Positions 1 through 8,845 of a stretch of 64,000 bases of DNA are shown piece by piece. Location of the stretch: positions 59,320-123,319 of the forward strand of contig NZ_VIKW01000012.1 in the NCBI RefSeq assembly GCF_009711975.1. The letters run 5' to 3'. Within the stretch, counting starts at the first letter, position 1. Each line of letters starts with the position of its first letter. The notes under the pieces are model-generated. The model did no database searches and was not told the DNA's origin. It was given only the letters and a program-made list of their open reading frames with translations. The DNA is from Anabaena sp. UHCC 0204. Its GTDB lineage: Bacteria > Cyanobacteriota > Cyanobacteriia > Cyanobacteriales > Nostocaceae. A program made the position numbers and the translations under genes.

Positions 1-41
1 TAACTCACAAAATCCAGATGAAATCAATATTTTATCATTAA

Positions 42-407
42 TTATGCAGTTTCGACTAAAACTGTAACTGCGGCTACAGCTATCAACATTTCGTCATTTT
101 TATCGTTGAGAGAAGGAATTGCTAAACCATCAACCACCATTCCTCCTGCTTCTAATATGAGCGTTTTTTTACCAAAAGGTAAGACTGCTAATACTTCTGC
201 TGCTCGTACTTGTTCGGGGTAGGGAACTGCAACTTTGACTTCGACAATCATCTCATTGGGATCTTTTAAACCAGCTACTTCCATAATACCAAGAAGGGCA
301 TTATGAGCGATCGCATTCCTAACTGCTCTTGCTGCTGCTACTGTGGGTTCTTGTCCATGTTGGTCTACACCCATTCCCATTTCGATAATAAACCGTTTTA
401 GTGCCAT
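42..407 (-). CDS. Lin0512-like conserved protein
   Basis: A small cytosolic protein of 121 residues from the chosen ATG at 407; the reading frame stays open to 449 but the extra 14 residues look non-native. The N-terminus has a Met-Gly-Met-Gly-Val-Asp-Gln-His-Gly motif (MGMGVDQHG) followed by an Ala-rich helix (AAARAVRNAIAHNAL), the pattern I associate with the Lin0512/YbbC-like family of unknown function. No membrane segment or signal peptide is visible. The right neighbour runs the other way after a long spacer, so no operon partner can be seen in this window. Family call is from memory of the motif; function unknown. Confidence 0.7.
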   Translation of the reverse strand: MALKRFIIEMGMGVDQHGQEPTVAAARAVRNAIAHNALLGIMEVAGLKDPNEMIVEVKVAVPYPEQVRAAEVLAVLPFGKKTLILEAGGMVVDGLAIPSLNDKNDEMLIAVAAVTVLVETA

Positions 408-877
408 AAATTTGCAAATTCTCTCTTGTTTAAAATCAAATTGTATCAATTAATATTCTATTATTTTTAATAAACCATCATAAAATACTTGAAAACTTTT
501 AGAGCTATTTTCTAATCGCTTACAATCCATAATTTTGTCCCAAACGACATTTCTAAAACAAAGGTTTTCGGTGGTTCTGCACTGTGTCGTCGGGCGTTGT
601 GGTAATGGGTTTTTAGTGCGGTTGAGCCTGTTAAGAGCCGCACTAATTTGAAAAGTATGATCAGAGTCAAGATTAAAGACAAAGATGAGTATGAGTCTAT
701 CCACTTAAGCGATTGATTGGATGGATAGAGAAAAGAGGGGAGGCATTCCGGTTAAATTAATCCGTATGCGAGTAGCAGTTAAGGCTGTTAAACTGTTGTT
801 TAAAGAGCTAGTAGTTTTACAAGGAAAAGTTCTAGACTGAAGAAAGGTAAACCAAAATATAACAGAAGGGAAGAGTT
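408..877. other. Gene-poor interval with an inverted repeat
   Basis: About 470 bases with no convincing gene. An 84-codon minus-strand reading frame (450-704) has no recognisable domain and runs through a clear hairpin (TTAGTGCGG / CCGCACTAA, 613-646), so I treat it as chance. A possible 39-codon peptide at 721-840 is listed separately. A purine-rich ribosome site (AGAAGGGAAGAG) ends the interval just before the ATG at 878. Confidence 0.5.
721..840 (+). CDS. Possible small basic peptide
   Basis: A 39-codon frame starting ATG at 721 and ending TGA at 840. The product is basic and amphipathic, with a Lys/Arg-rich start (MDREKRGGIPVKLIRMR) and a Val/Leu/Lys-rich second half. No good Shine-Dalgarno site precedes the ATG, and the following gene has its own. 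It could be a real small protein, a leader peptide for the membrane-protein gene at 878, or the tail of a decayed gene. I do not recognise it. Confidence 0.2.
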   Translation: MDREKRGGIPVKLIRMRVAVKAVKLLFKELVVLQGKVLD

Positions 878-2140
878 ATGACTCCCAATCCCATCATTAT
901 GCGATCTGTGGAACAACTAGGCTACCGAGTCACTGTTGGTGATGTAGCTACTCAGGTAGGATTAAATGTAGCTGAGGTTAATCAAGGTTTATTAGGTCTA
1001 GCCGCTGATGCTGGGGGACATTTGCAGGTTGCAGAATCAGGTGATGTTGTTTACCAATTTCCACGCAACTTTCGAGATATTTTACGGAATAAATACTTGC
1101 AAATGCGTTTGCAAGAATGGTGGAAAAAAGTTTGGTCTGTACTATTTTACCTAATTCGGATTTCCTTTGGCATCCTTTTAGTGGCTTCTATCTTGCTGAT
1201 TACTGTGACTATTATCATTATTATGACTGCTAGTTCAGATCGAGATAATGACAATCGTAGCAGTAGTAGTTCTAGAGGTTTTAATTTCTTCTTTTTCCCG
1301 GATTTATTCTGGTATTTTAGCCCAAATTACCGCGATCGCTACCAAGAACGGCGACGAGAACAGGGCGAAAATAGTGAAATGAATTTTTTTGAAGCAGTGT
1401 TTTCATTTCTATTTGGTGATGGTAATCCTAATGCCAATTTGGAAGAACGACGCTGGGAAGAAATTGGGGCGGTGATTAGTAATAATCAAGGTGCAGTAGT
1501 AGCTGAACAAATTGCTCCTTATTTAGATGATATTGGAGAAACATATCAACAAGAATATGAAGATTATATGTTACCTGTGCTGGTCAGATTTAATGGCAGA
1601 CCACAGGTAAGTGCTGAAGGTCAAATAGTCTATTATTTCCCAGAATTACAGGTAAGAGCTAGTAAGAAGCCGCGGCGCTCAATATCTGAATATCTCCATG
1701 AATTTTCCTGGCAGTTTAGTGCTGCTAGTTCTGGACAACTTATGCTCAGTGCTGGTTTAGGAGGAGTGAATTTGATTGGGGCGTTAATCCTGGGAAATTT
1801 ATTGAGAAATGGCACAATTGCGGCTCAAGTCGGCGGATTAGTTGCTTTTGTGCAAGGGATTTATGGACTTTTATTAGCTTATGGTACGGGTTTTCTCGCC
1901 ATACCATTAATCCGTTATTTTTGGATTAAGTGGCGCAATGATCAAATTTCTACTCGCAATCATCAACGCCAAGAACGAGCTAGATTATTAGCAAGTGCAG
2001 ATTCTTCTTTACAGAAGAAGATAGCCTTTGCTCGTGAATTTGCTACGGAAAAAGTCATTGGTAAGGATGATTCAGTTTACTCTACTGAAACAGATTTACT
2101 AGAACAGGAATTTCAGAATAAACAAATAGGTAATGGGTGA
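878..2140 (+). CDS. Conserved cyanobacterial membrane protein of unknown function
   Basis: A 420-residue protein. The first ~65 residues look like a winged-helix-like module (GDVATQVGLNVAEVNQGLLGLAAD). A strong hydrophobic segment lies near residues 87-115. A Ser/Asp/Arg-rich linker and a Phe-rich stretch (FNFFFFPDLFWYF) follow, then a second winged-helix-like segment around residues 190-260 and two more hydrophobic segments near 290-350. The C-terminal ~60 residues are charged and probably cytosolic. The ATG has a good ribosome site. The architecture (paired DNA-binding-like folds flanking membrane helices) is familiar from uncharacterised cyanobacterial proteins, but I cannot name a function. 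Confidence 0.75.
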   Translation: MTPNPIIMRSVEQLGYRVTVGDVATQVGLNVAEVNQGLLGLAADAGGHLQVAESGDVVYQFPRNFRDILRNKYLQMRLQEWWKKVWSVLFYLIRISFGILLVASILLITVTIIIIMTASSDRDNDNRSSSSSRGFNFFFFPDLFWYFSPNYRDRYQERRREQGENSEMNFFEAVFSFLFGDGNPNANLEERRWEEIGAVISNNQGAVVAEQIAPYLDDIGETYQQEYEDYMLPVLVRFNGRPQVSAEGQIVYYFPELQVRASKKPRRSISEYLHEFSWQFSAASSGQLMLSAGLGGVNLIGALILGNLLRNGTIAAQVGGLVAFVQGIYGLLLAYGTGFLAIPLIRYFWIKWRNDQISTRNHQRQERARLLASADSSLQKKIAFAREFATEKVIGKDDSVYSTETDLLEQEFQNKQIGNG

Positions 2141-2216
2141 TAGGTAATAGGTAATAGGTAATAGAGATAATTACCAATTACCAATTGTCAATTGTCAATT
2201 ATCAATTGTCAATTAT
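2141..2216. repeat. Heptanucleotide tandem repeat patch
   Basis: The gap between two convergent genes is almost wholly short tandem repeats: several GGTAATA units, then ATTACCA, ATTGTCA and ATTATCA units. These are short tandemly repeated repetitive sequences typical of heterocystous cyanobacteria. No terminator with a clear T-run is separable from them. Confidence 0.8.
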
Positions 2217-3362
2217 CTATTTAGCTTGAATGGGTGTCAGGGCTACACCTTGGTAGTAATATCCTAAGATTTGCAGGTGGTTTGCGCCGCGTTTTGCTAG
2301 TTCGTAAGCCCCCCATTGGCTCATGCCTACACCATGGCCAAAACCTAATCCTTGTAGGAGAAAACCACCATTTGCATCTTTACCAACTGTAAAACGGGTA
2401 CTTTTAATCCTGAGTGCAGTTCTGACTTCTTCACCTTTGAGGACTTTAGTCCCTTTATCACCGATGATTTTGAGGGTTTTAACACTTTTGAAGGGTGAAA
2501 GGGTTTCCACAATCATATCTTTGACATTACCAATACCAGAAATTCTGGTGCTAATTTCTCCAGGAGTAAAGGTTTTTACCCAGTTACATTCTTTAATGTT
2601 TTGGTCAAAGTCTGGTACAGCCCGGAGGTAAGGTTCTTTGCTGGTCCAGACATCTTCGACATTTTCGGTGTGTCCACCAGAACAAGCATGAAAGACAGAA
2701 AGAATGATTTGATTGTTGTAGGTTAAGATTTTGCCGGCGGTGGTGTCTACGGCGTTGTAGGTTCTGGAGGATTCGCTGCTGACACCTTTATAAATTTGCC
2801 AACGATCTGGACTATCCCCTAAATCATAAACGGGATTTCTCCGTTGTTTTTCTCGTTCATAAAGGGCATAGGTACGGGCAGCGATCGCTTGAGCTTTAAG
2901 GGCTTCGTCTGGCCAGCGAGAATCCATTTCTCCACCAATGACACTGTAGAGATATTCTTCTAAATCTACCCAGTTCACCGCAGTTAAGCCTTTTTCTGTG
3001 GGTATTACTAAGGTTCTACCACGAAACCAGCGATCGCCAATATAAACAAATCCCTTATTCGTGGGTTCAATCCAAAATAACCCCGATTTCCATCTATCTA
3101 AAGCCACTCCTCCAGGTACTGCTTGAGCCGCAAATGCACTCATTCCCGGTAATTGTCCCAGAGTTTTACCACTACTATCTTTAACAATAGCTGTTGTCGA
3201 AGCACCAACTTTTACCTGCTTAACTTCTCTTTCAATTGCTACACGCAAAATTACAGATGCTTGAGCAGGAGCTAGTAAAGCAAACCAGAGGAAAATACCT
3301 ATCCACCAATGTCTACCTTTAATTTCCGAAAAGAAAGCGCCTAATAACAGTTGGAATTTCAT
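2217..3362 (-). CDS. SpoIID/LytB domain protein
   Basis: A 381-residue exported protein with an N-terminal hydrophobic signal (about residues 18-36, ending near an Ala-Gln-Ala site). The body has the SpoIID/LytB features: VDLEEYLYSVIGGEM, WPDEALKAQAIAARTYAL, the FHACSGGHTENVEDVW segment and a C-terminal GLGFGHGVGMSQWGAYELA motif. Family members act on peptidoglycan; in Bacillus SpoIID is a lytic transglycosylase of the engulfment machine, whereas in cyanobacteria the role is unproven and a periplasmic cell-wall function is inferred. The gene stands alone, facing the tandem repeat patch at its 3' end. Confidence 0.88.
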   Translation of the reverse strand: MKFQLLLGAFFSEIKGRHWWIGIFLWFALLAPAQASVILRVAIEREVKQVKVGASTTAIVKDSSGKTLGQLPGMSAFAAQAVPGGVALDRWKSGLFWIEPTNKGFVYIGDRWFRGRTLVIPTEKGLTAVNWVDLEEYLYSVIGGEMDSRWPDEALKAQAIAARTYALYEREKQRRNPVYDLGDSPDRWQIYKGVSSESSRTYNAVDTTAGKILTYNNQIILSVFHACSGGHTENVEDVWTSKEPYLRAVPDFDQNIKECNWVKTFTPGEISTRISGIGNVKDMIVETLSPFKSVKTLKIIGDKGTKVLKGEEVRTALRIKSTRFTVGKDANGGFLLQGLGFGHGVGMSQWGAYELAKRGANHLQILGYYYQGVALTPIQAK

Positions 3363-3464
3363 GCTAATTGTCTCATCACCAGCGTCTACTATTCTAGTCT
3401 GACATTTCTCCTATCCAGGAAATAAAGGGAATATTGATTGATTTTTTTCTTGTTTATTGCCTGT

Positions 3465-5645
3465 TCATGGTGTCAATATTTGGGGAGTATCATAAACTTC
3501 ATTACCAACAATCCCAATTAAATTTAACTTGCTCAAAACTTCCGTAGCTTCCATCAGTTTATTCGGTGTAACTTGGCCAATCCGTCCTACCATGACAATT
3601 TTATTACACAAAGATGCCACAATTCTACCATCAACTGTATCTAAAACTGATGGTGCATCTATCAGCACTAAATCATAATTTTGTCCAAATAAATCTATTA
3701 GTTCTTTCATCCGTTCAGAACTAAGTAAAGTGACTGCATCTTCTGGGATTGGTCCTGCTGTCAAAACGTCAATAGCTGGATGAATAGGTTGAATGTAATT
3801 ATGAAATGATGTATTTTCATCATCAATAAGCAATAAGGATAAACCCCAATCATTGGTTAATCCTAAAGTTTTATGCAAACTGGGCGATCGCAGATTAGCA
3901 TCAATTACTAATACCCTTTGGTGCATACGCGCCGCACTAGCTCCTAACCCTAAAGCCAAGGTTGTTTTACCTTCTCCTGGTAATGCCGAAGTCAACATTA
4001 AGGATTTTAAAGGTAGAGAATTATTGAGGATTTGAATATTTTGGTAAATGATATCTAATGCTTCATGACTGGGTAACTGTCTAATACTTTCTTGAGGAAA
4101 AATATCTACATCTCTCCGTTTATTTCTGCCGATATTTTGAAGTTTACTTTGCCAACTATCTGGTTTTTTTCCTAATTTAGGAACTGATCCCAGTAACTGA
4201 ATATTCGTCAGCTTTTGTAAATCTTGAGGATAAAAAATAGCTCGATTAAACTTCTCCCAGGCTAAAGCTGCTAATAAACCTAATATTGGACTAATGAATA
4301 CTCCACCAATTATTAACAACCATCGTAAATTACCTATATGGATTCCTAAAGCTGGTTCTTCTAAAGTCTGCCAGTTAAAACCCTCTTGAGCAATTTTTAA
4401 TCCTAATGAATGTTGCGCTTGGATTAGTTGTTTCAGTGTAGTTCGATAAATTTCTATATCAGAAACTAACCCTTTATATTCAGTAATTAAACTGGGAAAT
4501 TTATTAAGTTGTGAACGAAGTTCTTGTTCGGATTTTATTAAATAAGCATCATTAGCAATGAGTCCTAATGCAGTCATTTTTAATTGCGTTAAATCATTCT
4601 CTAATTTAGGGTTTATGTCTACTAAAGGTTGTAATTTATTACTAATAGGAATAGTTTGATTTTTCTCTTGTTGTTGTATTAGTGCGATGATAATTTTCCG
4701 CTTCTGCTGAAGTTGCTGTATAGTTGGATATCTTTCTGTGTAAAGTACGCGAGCTTGAGTTAATGCCTGTTCGGTTATATTCAGTTCATTAATTAAGGCT
4801 TGATATTGGTTAGAAGCAGTATTATCAATTGTTTGACTTGGGTTTGCAGCAGCGATCGCTTGTTCTAAACTATTGTGTCGAGCCTGTATATCTTCCAATT
4901 GAGCGCGAGTTTTTTGCCGCTGTTTTTGAAGATCAGATAAAGATTGTAATAAAATTTTACTTTGTAAAACAGGATCAATTAAATTATTTTCTTTGCGAAA
5001 CTGTTCTAGCTTTTTCTCTGCTTTCATTACATCTTTCTGTAATTTTGGTAAACTGTTATTAACAAAAGCTAAACCTTGATTAACGCGCTGATTTTTTTGA
5101 TCGGTATTATAATCTTGATATACTTTTTGTAAAGCTTGTAATACTCTTTTAGTCTTTAGAGGATTTCGATCTATAAAAGATAGTGAAAATATTTGACTTG
5201 AATTTTTACTAGTTCTTGATTGTACAGGTAATTTAGTTATTTCTAAAGATGAAATTTTACCAGTGGCACTATCACTATAAATATCCTCTACAGTTATTTG
5301 TGGATACTCAGTCTGAAGTAAATTTACAGCTTTTTGGACTAATTTAGCACTCAGCATTAATTTCTTCTGACTATTGTAGTCAACAGCAGGAGTCTGTTTT
5401 TCTATATTACTAGCACTTGCAGATTCATTTGAATTATAACTTACTAAGATCTGCATATAGCTCTGGTAAGTTGGTTTAGCTGTAATAGCTATCAGGCTGG
5501 TAACTGACATAACTGTACAAGAAACCCCGAATATAAACCAACGATGGTGAAGTGCAATCAGAGTTATTTTTCTAAAATTAACTACGTTGGATATAGAGGT
5601 AGTCAGTATTTGTTTAAACTTCATCCCATTTGTAGCCACAATCAT
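3465..5645 (-). CDS. Wzc/Wzz-type polysaccharide co-polymerase with ATPase domain
   Basis: A membrane protein of 726 residues from the ATG at 5645, which follows GAGAGG closely; a TTG at 5666 and an ATG at 5624 are alternatives. It has an N-terminal Wzz domain with a transmembrane helix near residue 45, a long Gln/Leu/Lys-rich coiled coil (about 160-400), a second helix near 440-465, then a cytoplasmic bacterial tyrosine-kinase fold: Walker A SALPGEGKTTLA, Walker A' VLVIDANLR and Walker B LVLIDAP. Such proteins control chain length and export of exopolysaccharide. The C-terminus (GIVGNEVYDTPQILTP) carries one Tyr and no Tyr cluster, so classical tail autophosphorylation looks unlikely. Confidence 0.9.
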   Translation of the reverse strand: MIVATNGMKFKQILTTSISNVVNFRKITLIALHHRWFIFGVSCTVMSVTSLIAITAKPTYQSYMQILVSYNSNESASASNIEKQTPAVDYNSQKKLMLSAKLVQKAVNLLQTEYPQITVEDIYSDSATGKISSLEITKLPVQSRTSKNSSQIFSLSFIDRNPLKTKRVLQALQKVYQDYNTDQKNQRVNQGLAFVNNSLPKLQKDVMKAEKKLEQFRKENNLIDPVLQSKILLQSLSDLQKQRQKTRAQLEDIQARHNSLEQAIAAANPSQTIDNTASNQYQALINELNITEQALTQARVLYTERYPTIQQLQQKRKIIIALIQQQEKNQTIPISNKLQPLVDINPKLENDLTQLKMTALGLIANDAYLIKSEQELRSQLNKFPSLITEYKGLVSDIEIYRTTLKQLIQAQHSLGLKIAQEGFNWQTLEEPALGIHIGNLRWLLIIGGVFISPILGLLAALAWEKFNRAIFYPQDLQKLTNIQLLGSVPKLGKKPDSWQSKLQNIGRNKRRDVDIFPQESIRQLPSHEALDIIYQNIQILNNSLPLKSLMLTSALPGEGKTTLALGLGASAARMHQRVLVIDANLRSPSLHKTLGLTNDWGLSLLLIDDENTSFHNYIQPIHPAIDVLTAGPIPEDAVTLLSSERMKELIDLFGQNYDLVLIDAPSVLDTVDGRIVASLCNKIVMVGRIGQVTPNKLMEATEVLSKLNLIGIVGNEVYDTPQILTP

Positions 5646-5666
5646 ATCCCTCTCAAATTGCAACAA

Positions 5667-6048
5667 TATATCTGGAAGATGATGATTAAAAAACTTTAGA
5701 GATATTTTATACTCTATCTTTTCCTGTTAATAATCAATACGTATTCTTCCCATGATCACAGACTTACTTCACAGAAAATATTCTGAAGTAGTTCTTGGCT
5801 AATACCTTCATTCCGATATATGTCTAATCAGTGTGAGGAACATAAATTTTCTGCAAATATTCTTTGTCAGTTGTTAGTTGTCAGTGGTCAGTAGTCAGTT
5901 GTCAGTAGTCAGTGGTCAGTTGTCAATTGTCAGTCGTCAGTTGTTAGTTGTCAATCAGTTGTTAGTTGTCAAGAAGAAGGAAGACATAAAATTACCCAAT
6001 GACCAATGACCAATCACCAATTCCCAATTCCCAATTCCCAATTCCCAA
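5667..6048. repeat. Long intergenic tandem repeat block
   Basis: The first ~200 bases are AT-rich upstream DNA of the Wzc-like gene with no gene in them. From about 5866 the sequence becomes degenerate heptamers (GTCAGTT, GTCAGTG, GTTAGTT, GTCAATT) to about 5973. After a short unique stretch a second array of CCAATGA and CCAATTC units runs to about 6048 and ends at the stop codon of the endonuclease V gene. This fits the STRR class of heterocystous cyanobacteria. Confidence 0.8.
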
Positions 6049-6714
6049 TTACCTTGCAGATGCTAATTTGTCAGCAATGCGTGTAGTTTCTGGTAAACGA
6101 TATTTTGGTGTACACTGTAAGACATATTCAATTGCTGTTAGTAAACCAATGCGATGTCCACTGGAAACATAAACAGGTTTTACTCCTGTGCGTGTTCTTA
6201 AAACTGCACCGATTGTTTCTTTTTTATGTATTAATGGTTGCCAGCTACCTTTAGTTTCTGCTAATTCTTCATATTCACCAATTAGCAAGGATTTAGCTAC
6301 ACCAATTGTTGGTATATCTAGTAGTACACCTAAATGGGAAGCAATCCCCAATCTGCGAGGGTGAGCTATTCCTTGTCCATCACATAAAATTATATCTGGT
6401 ATAGTTTTGAGCTTTTCTAAAGCGTCGAGAACAGGAGGTATTTCTCGGAAAGATAGAAAACCAGGAATGTAAGGAAAGGTAGTAGGATGGTAAGCTAGGC
6501 TGGTTTCTACTGTTTGTAAATCAGGAAAGCTCAGGACGGCTACTGCTGCACGGCTAATTTTACCGTCTTCCAGAAATCCCATATCTACACCGGCAACATA
6601 CTGGATAGTTTCTGGAAGTTGATCTGAAGTTATTACTTGATAGCGGAGGTTTTCTTGAATTGCTTTAGCCTCTTCTATGGTAGAAGGCCAATCATGATGT
6701 TTGGGAATTTCCAT
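6049..6714 (-). CDS. nfi: Endonuclease V
   Basis: A 221-residue deoxyinosine-specific endonuclease that nicks DNA 3' to deaminated adenine and starts alternative excision repair. Family motifs are all present: VAGVDMGF near residue 41 (first catalytic Asp), [14 protein letters not shown] near 85 (wedge and Glu), [19 protein letters not shown] near 112 (second Asp) and GVAKSLL near 140, and the length is normal for the family. The start ATG begins [10 protein letters not shown]. It is a single gene, with a repeat block at its 3' side and the tRNA-Gln region upstream. Confidence 0.93.
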   Translation of the reverse strand: MEIPKHHDWPSTIEEAKAIQENLRYQVITSDQLPETIQYVAGVDMGFLEDGKISRAAVAVLSFPDLQTVETSLAYHPTTFPYIPGFLSFREIPPVLDALEKLKTIPDIILCDGQGIAHPRRLGIASHLGVLLDIPTIGVAKSLLIGEYEELAETKGSWQPLIHKKETIGAVLRTRTGVKPVYVSSGHRIGLLTAIEYVLQCTPKYRLPETTRIADKLASAR

Positions 6715-6844
6715 ATTTGTGATTTATGGGAGTCTTTAGAGACGTTCCATTGGAAAACTTGTAAAACCCTATTTTAGCTAGAGTTTCATTAATTTTTGAT
6801 AGAAATGACAAAAGGTAAACCCTAACGGCTTACCTTTTTTATAA

Positions 6845-6916
6845 CTGGGGCGCTAGGATTCGAACCTAGGGATGGCGGGACCAAAACCCACTGCCTTACC
6901 ACTTGGCTACGCCCCA
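6845..6916 (-). tRNA. tRNA-Gln (anticodon TTG)
   Basis: A cloverleaf is readable on the minus strand: acceptor TGGGGCG paired with CGCCCCA, D arm GCCAAGTGGTAAGGC, anticodon stem GTGGG/CCCGC enclosing loop TTTTGGT (anticodon TTG), T arm CTAGG-TTCGAAT-CCTAG, and discriminator G. Total 72 nt; CCA is not encoded. There is no intron. The T/U33 and purine-37 rules are met, so it should be functional. Confidence 0.97.
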
Positions 6917-6960
6917 ATGAATTCAATATAAATAATATAGCAGGTATACTGGGGGTTTTG

Positions 6961-7206
6961 TCAAGTGTTTTGGAAAAATATTTTTGCGGTGCAACGTGGT
7001 GTTTCCGAAAAAACTGCAAAAAAATAGGGGGAAGTTGAACTTTCCCCCTGGTTATTGTTGTGATGATCATTTGGCTTTTGATTTTCTTTGAGTTTCTGTC
7101 TGAGCATCTGTCTTTGTTTTTTCAGTTGCCGTGTTCTAGCAGAACCACCCCGGCCTTTATCGTTTCTGCCTTCTCGACGTGGGGATTCCCAGCGTTTCAG
7201 TTGCAT
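6961..7206 (-). CDS. Small basic hypothetical protein, tail overlaps a terminator
   Basis: An 81-codon frame. The first ~55 residues are very basic and look coding (MQLKRWESPRREGRND, then GGSARTRQLKKQRQ). The last ~28 codons read straight through a hairpin and T-run (7018-7049) that has every feature of a terminator on the same strand, so the end of the frame may be an artefact of a lost stop codon. No family recognised; a nucleic-acid-binding small protein is possible from its charge. It lies upstream of the tRNA gene on the same strand. Confidence 0.4.
   Translation of the reverse strand: MQLKRWESPRREGRNDKGRGGSARTRQLKKQRQMLRQKLKENQKPNDHHNNNQGESSTSPYFFAVFSETPRCTAKIFFQNT
7018..7049 (-). terminator. 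Rho-independent terminator
   Basis: On the minus strand AGGGGGAA pairs with TTCCCCCT around a short AT-rich loop, and the stem is followed by seven T residues. It lies inside the 81-codon frame 6961-7206 and upstream of tRNA-Gln, so it would separate the two transcripts. Confidence 0.7.
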
Positions 7207-7277
7207 AGTTTTTATTGGTTAAATTTCATCACGTAGTTTAATAGTAGCATGGTTTTTTCTCAATAGCTACTATATTT

Positions 7278-7868
7278 TTAACTTTCTGATTTGGCTCTGG
7301 GATACTGAGAACGACAAGGATTTCCCCAACAAACTTGTCCTGCTGGCATATTACTAAAAACACTGCTACGAGCGCCTATGACAGCATTTGAGCCAATATG
7401 TACACCTGGGGCAACAAAACAATCTGCTGCCACCCATGCACCATTACCGATGATGATGCTGGCGGTTTTCAAACCAAATGCTGGATCTTGGATGTCATGG
7501 CTACCAGTACATAAATAACTTTTTTGGGAAATAACGCAATGTTCGCCAATGTTGATTTGATCTAGACTGTAAAAAACTACATCATCACCAATCCAACTGT
7601 AATCACCAATGGAGATTTTCCAAGGATAGGTAAACCGGGCTGTGGGACGAATTAAAACACCTTTACCAATATGAGCGCCGAAGAGACGGAGTAAGCTACG
7701 ACGAAGAATATTGAGGGGTTGGGGAGTCAGGGGAAAGGCGATCGCTTGCACAAACCACCAAAATAATACGTACCAACTGGGACGGCCTCGATCAAACCAA
7801 GATTGATCATATTTACGTAAATCTAAAAAAGGTGCATCATCGGTAATTGGCGGCAAGGTTTGGGGCAT
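7278..7868 (-). CDS. WcaF-type sugar O-acetyltransferase (HpsU-like)
   Basis: A 196-residue left-handed beta-helix acetyltransferase. Hexapeptide repeats are visible (GVLIRPTARFTYPWKISIGD, IGDDVVFYS, INIGEHCVIS, IIIGNGAWVAADCFVAPG, HIGSNAVIGARSSV) with the catalytic His in CTGSHDIQD. It would transfer acetyl from acetyl-CoA to a sugar hydroxyl of a surface polysaccharide. It is the last gene of a three-gene operon with two glycosyltransferases (14- and 27-bp gaps), which resembles the hormogonium polysaccharide accessory genes of filamentous cyanobacteria; from memory the acetyltransferase there is called HpsU. Specific symbol not certain. Confidence 0.85.
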   Translation of the reverse strand: MPQTLPPITDDAPFLDLRKYDQSWFDRGRPSWYVLFWWFVQAIAFPLTPQPLNILRRSLLRLFGAHIGKGVLIRPTARFTYPWKISIGDYSWIGDDVVFYSLDQINIGEHCVISQKSYLCTGSHDIQDPAFGLKTASIIIGNGAWVAADCFVAPGVHIGSNAVIGARSSVFSNMPAGQVCWGNPCRSQYPRAKSES

Positions 7869-7882
7869 AGAGGTTGGGGAAT

Positions 7883-8818
7883 TTAACTGGCTGATTGTTG
7901 AATTTCCTGGGGAGAAGATGTCGCATCTGTGGGTTTAGCAATATTTAATTTACCTCCATAATTGCTTAATTCATAAAGTTTGACACCAATTTGATATTCA
8001 TATTGACTCAGCAATCTTCCATATACATATCCAGCTTTACCATCTAAGAAACCACGCTGAATAATATAGAACAAGATAAACCGCAACAGTGGTTTAAATG
8101 GCAGACGGACCCAGATTTTTTTCAAGAAGCGTTTGCGTTGTACTGCGTCACCAAATAAGTTACCGCCAATTGTGCCGCTATCATCATTACCTGTGAGTAA
8201 GTTGTAGTAAACACGCGCTTCCCAATTAGAATAACGATTATGTCTTTCTAACCAATGATAGAGATCGCGGAAGTCTTCGTGGAGCATATCATTTTTGAGA
8301 TAGCCAACTTTCCCTGGTAAAATGACGTGTTCGTGAACTTCATTGTCTCCAGTATTGGCAATATCTTCGGTATTGAGATTTTCGTAGCGACCTTTTTGAT
8401 GTTTAAATAATCGCAAATTCCAATCAGGATATTTACCACCGTAACGAATCCATTTCCCTAGAAAAAATACTCGCCGATTGATGTAGTAACCATCGTGTTC
8501 ATCACTTTGAATGGCTTGGGCGATGTCTTCCCATAGTTCTGGTGTAATCCGTTCATCACAATCAACAATTAATACCCATTCGTTACGGAAAGGGAGATTT
8601 TCTAATGACCAATTTTTCTTTTTCGGCCAACGGCCATTAAAGTTAAATTGGACTACATTTGCTCCGTATTTTTCGGCGATTTCTACGCTTTTATCCGTGC
8701 TTTGGGAGTCTACCATAAATATTTCATCGGCTCTAGCAAGGCTAGTGAGACAAGCTGGTAGATTTAGTTGTTCGTTTTTCGCTGGGATGAGTACGGAAAC
8801 TGGTAGTTTAGATGACAT
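7883..8818 (-). CDS. Family 2 glycosyltransferase (WaaE/KdtX-like)
   Basis: A 311-residue cytosolic GT-A enzyme. N-terminal VSVLIPAKNEQLNLPACL is the nucleotide-binding start, and EIFMVDSQSTDKSVEIAEKYGA and VLIVDCDERI (the DxD-equivalent, about residue 88) follow. The middle (LFKHQKGRYENLNTEDIA, then VHEHVILPGKVGYL) matches the KdtX/WaaE-like branch. It is predicted to add a sugar to a lipid-linked polysaccharide precursor. It is the second gene in the operon with the upstream glycosyltransferase and downstream acetyltransferase, consistent with an extracellular polysaccharide such as that of hormogonia. Confidence 0.88.
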   Translation of the reverse strand: MSSKLPVSVLIPAKNEQLNLPACLTSLARADEIFMVDSQSTDKSVEIAEKYGANVVQFNFNGRWPKKKNWSLENLPFRNEWVLIVDCDERITPELWEDIAQAIQSDEHDGYYINRRVFFLGKWIRYGGKYPDWNLRLFKHQKGRYENLNTEDIANTGDNEVHEHVILPGKVGYLKNDMLHEDFRDLYHWLERHNRYSNWEARVYYNLLTGNDDSGTIGGNLFGDAVQRKRFLKKIWVRLPFKPLLRFILFYIIQRGFLDGKAGYVYGRLLSQYEYQIGVKLYELSNYGGKLNIAKPTDATSSPQEIQQSAS

Positions 8819-8845
8819 AATAATTTGTTACTGTGTATTTTTTGT

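Noticed and set aside
450..704. 84-codon minus-strand frame
   Set aside because: It crosses a clear hairpin, has no recognisable domain and no ribosome site, so it is probably chance.
5866..5973. Possible CRISPR array in the regular GTCAGTT-type repeats
   Set aside because: Units are about seven bases in direct tandem with no spacers, so these are heptanucleotide tandem repeats. No cas gene is present in the window.
6822..7070. 82-codon minus-strand frame through tRNA-Gln
   Set aside because: It runs through the tRNA gene, which has a full cloverleaf; coding there is not credible.
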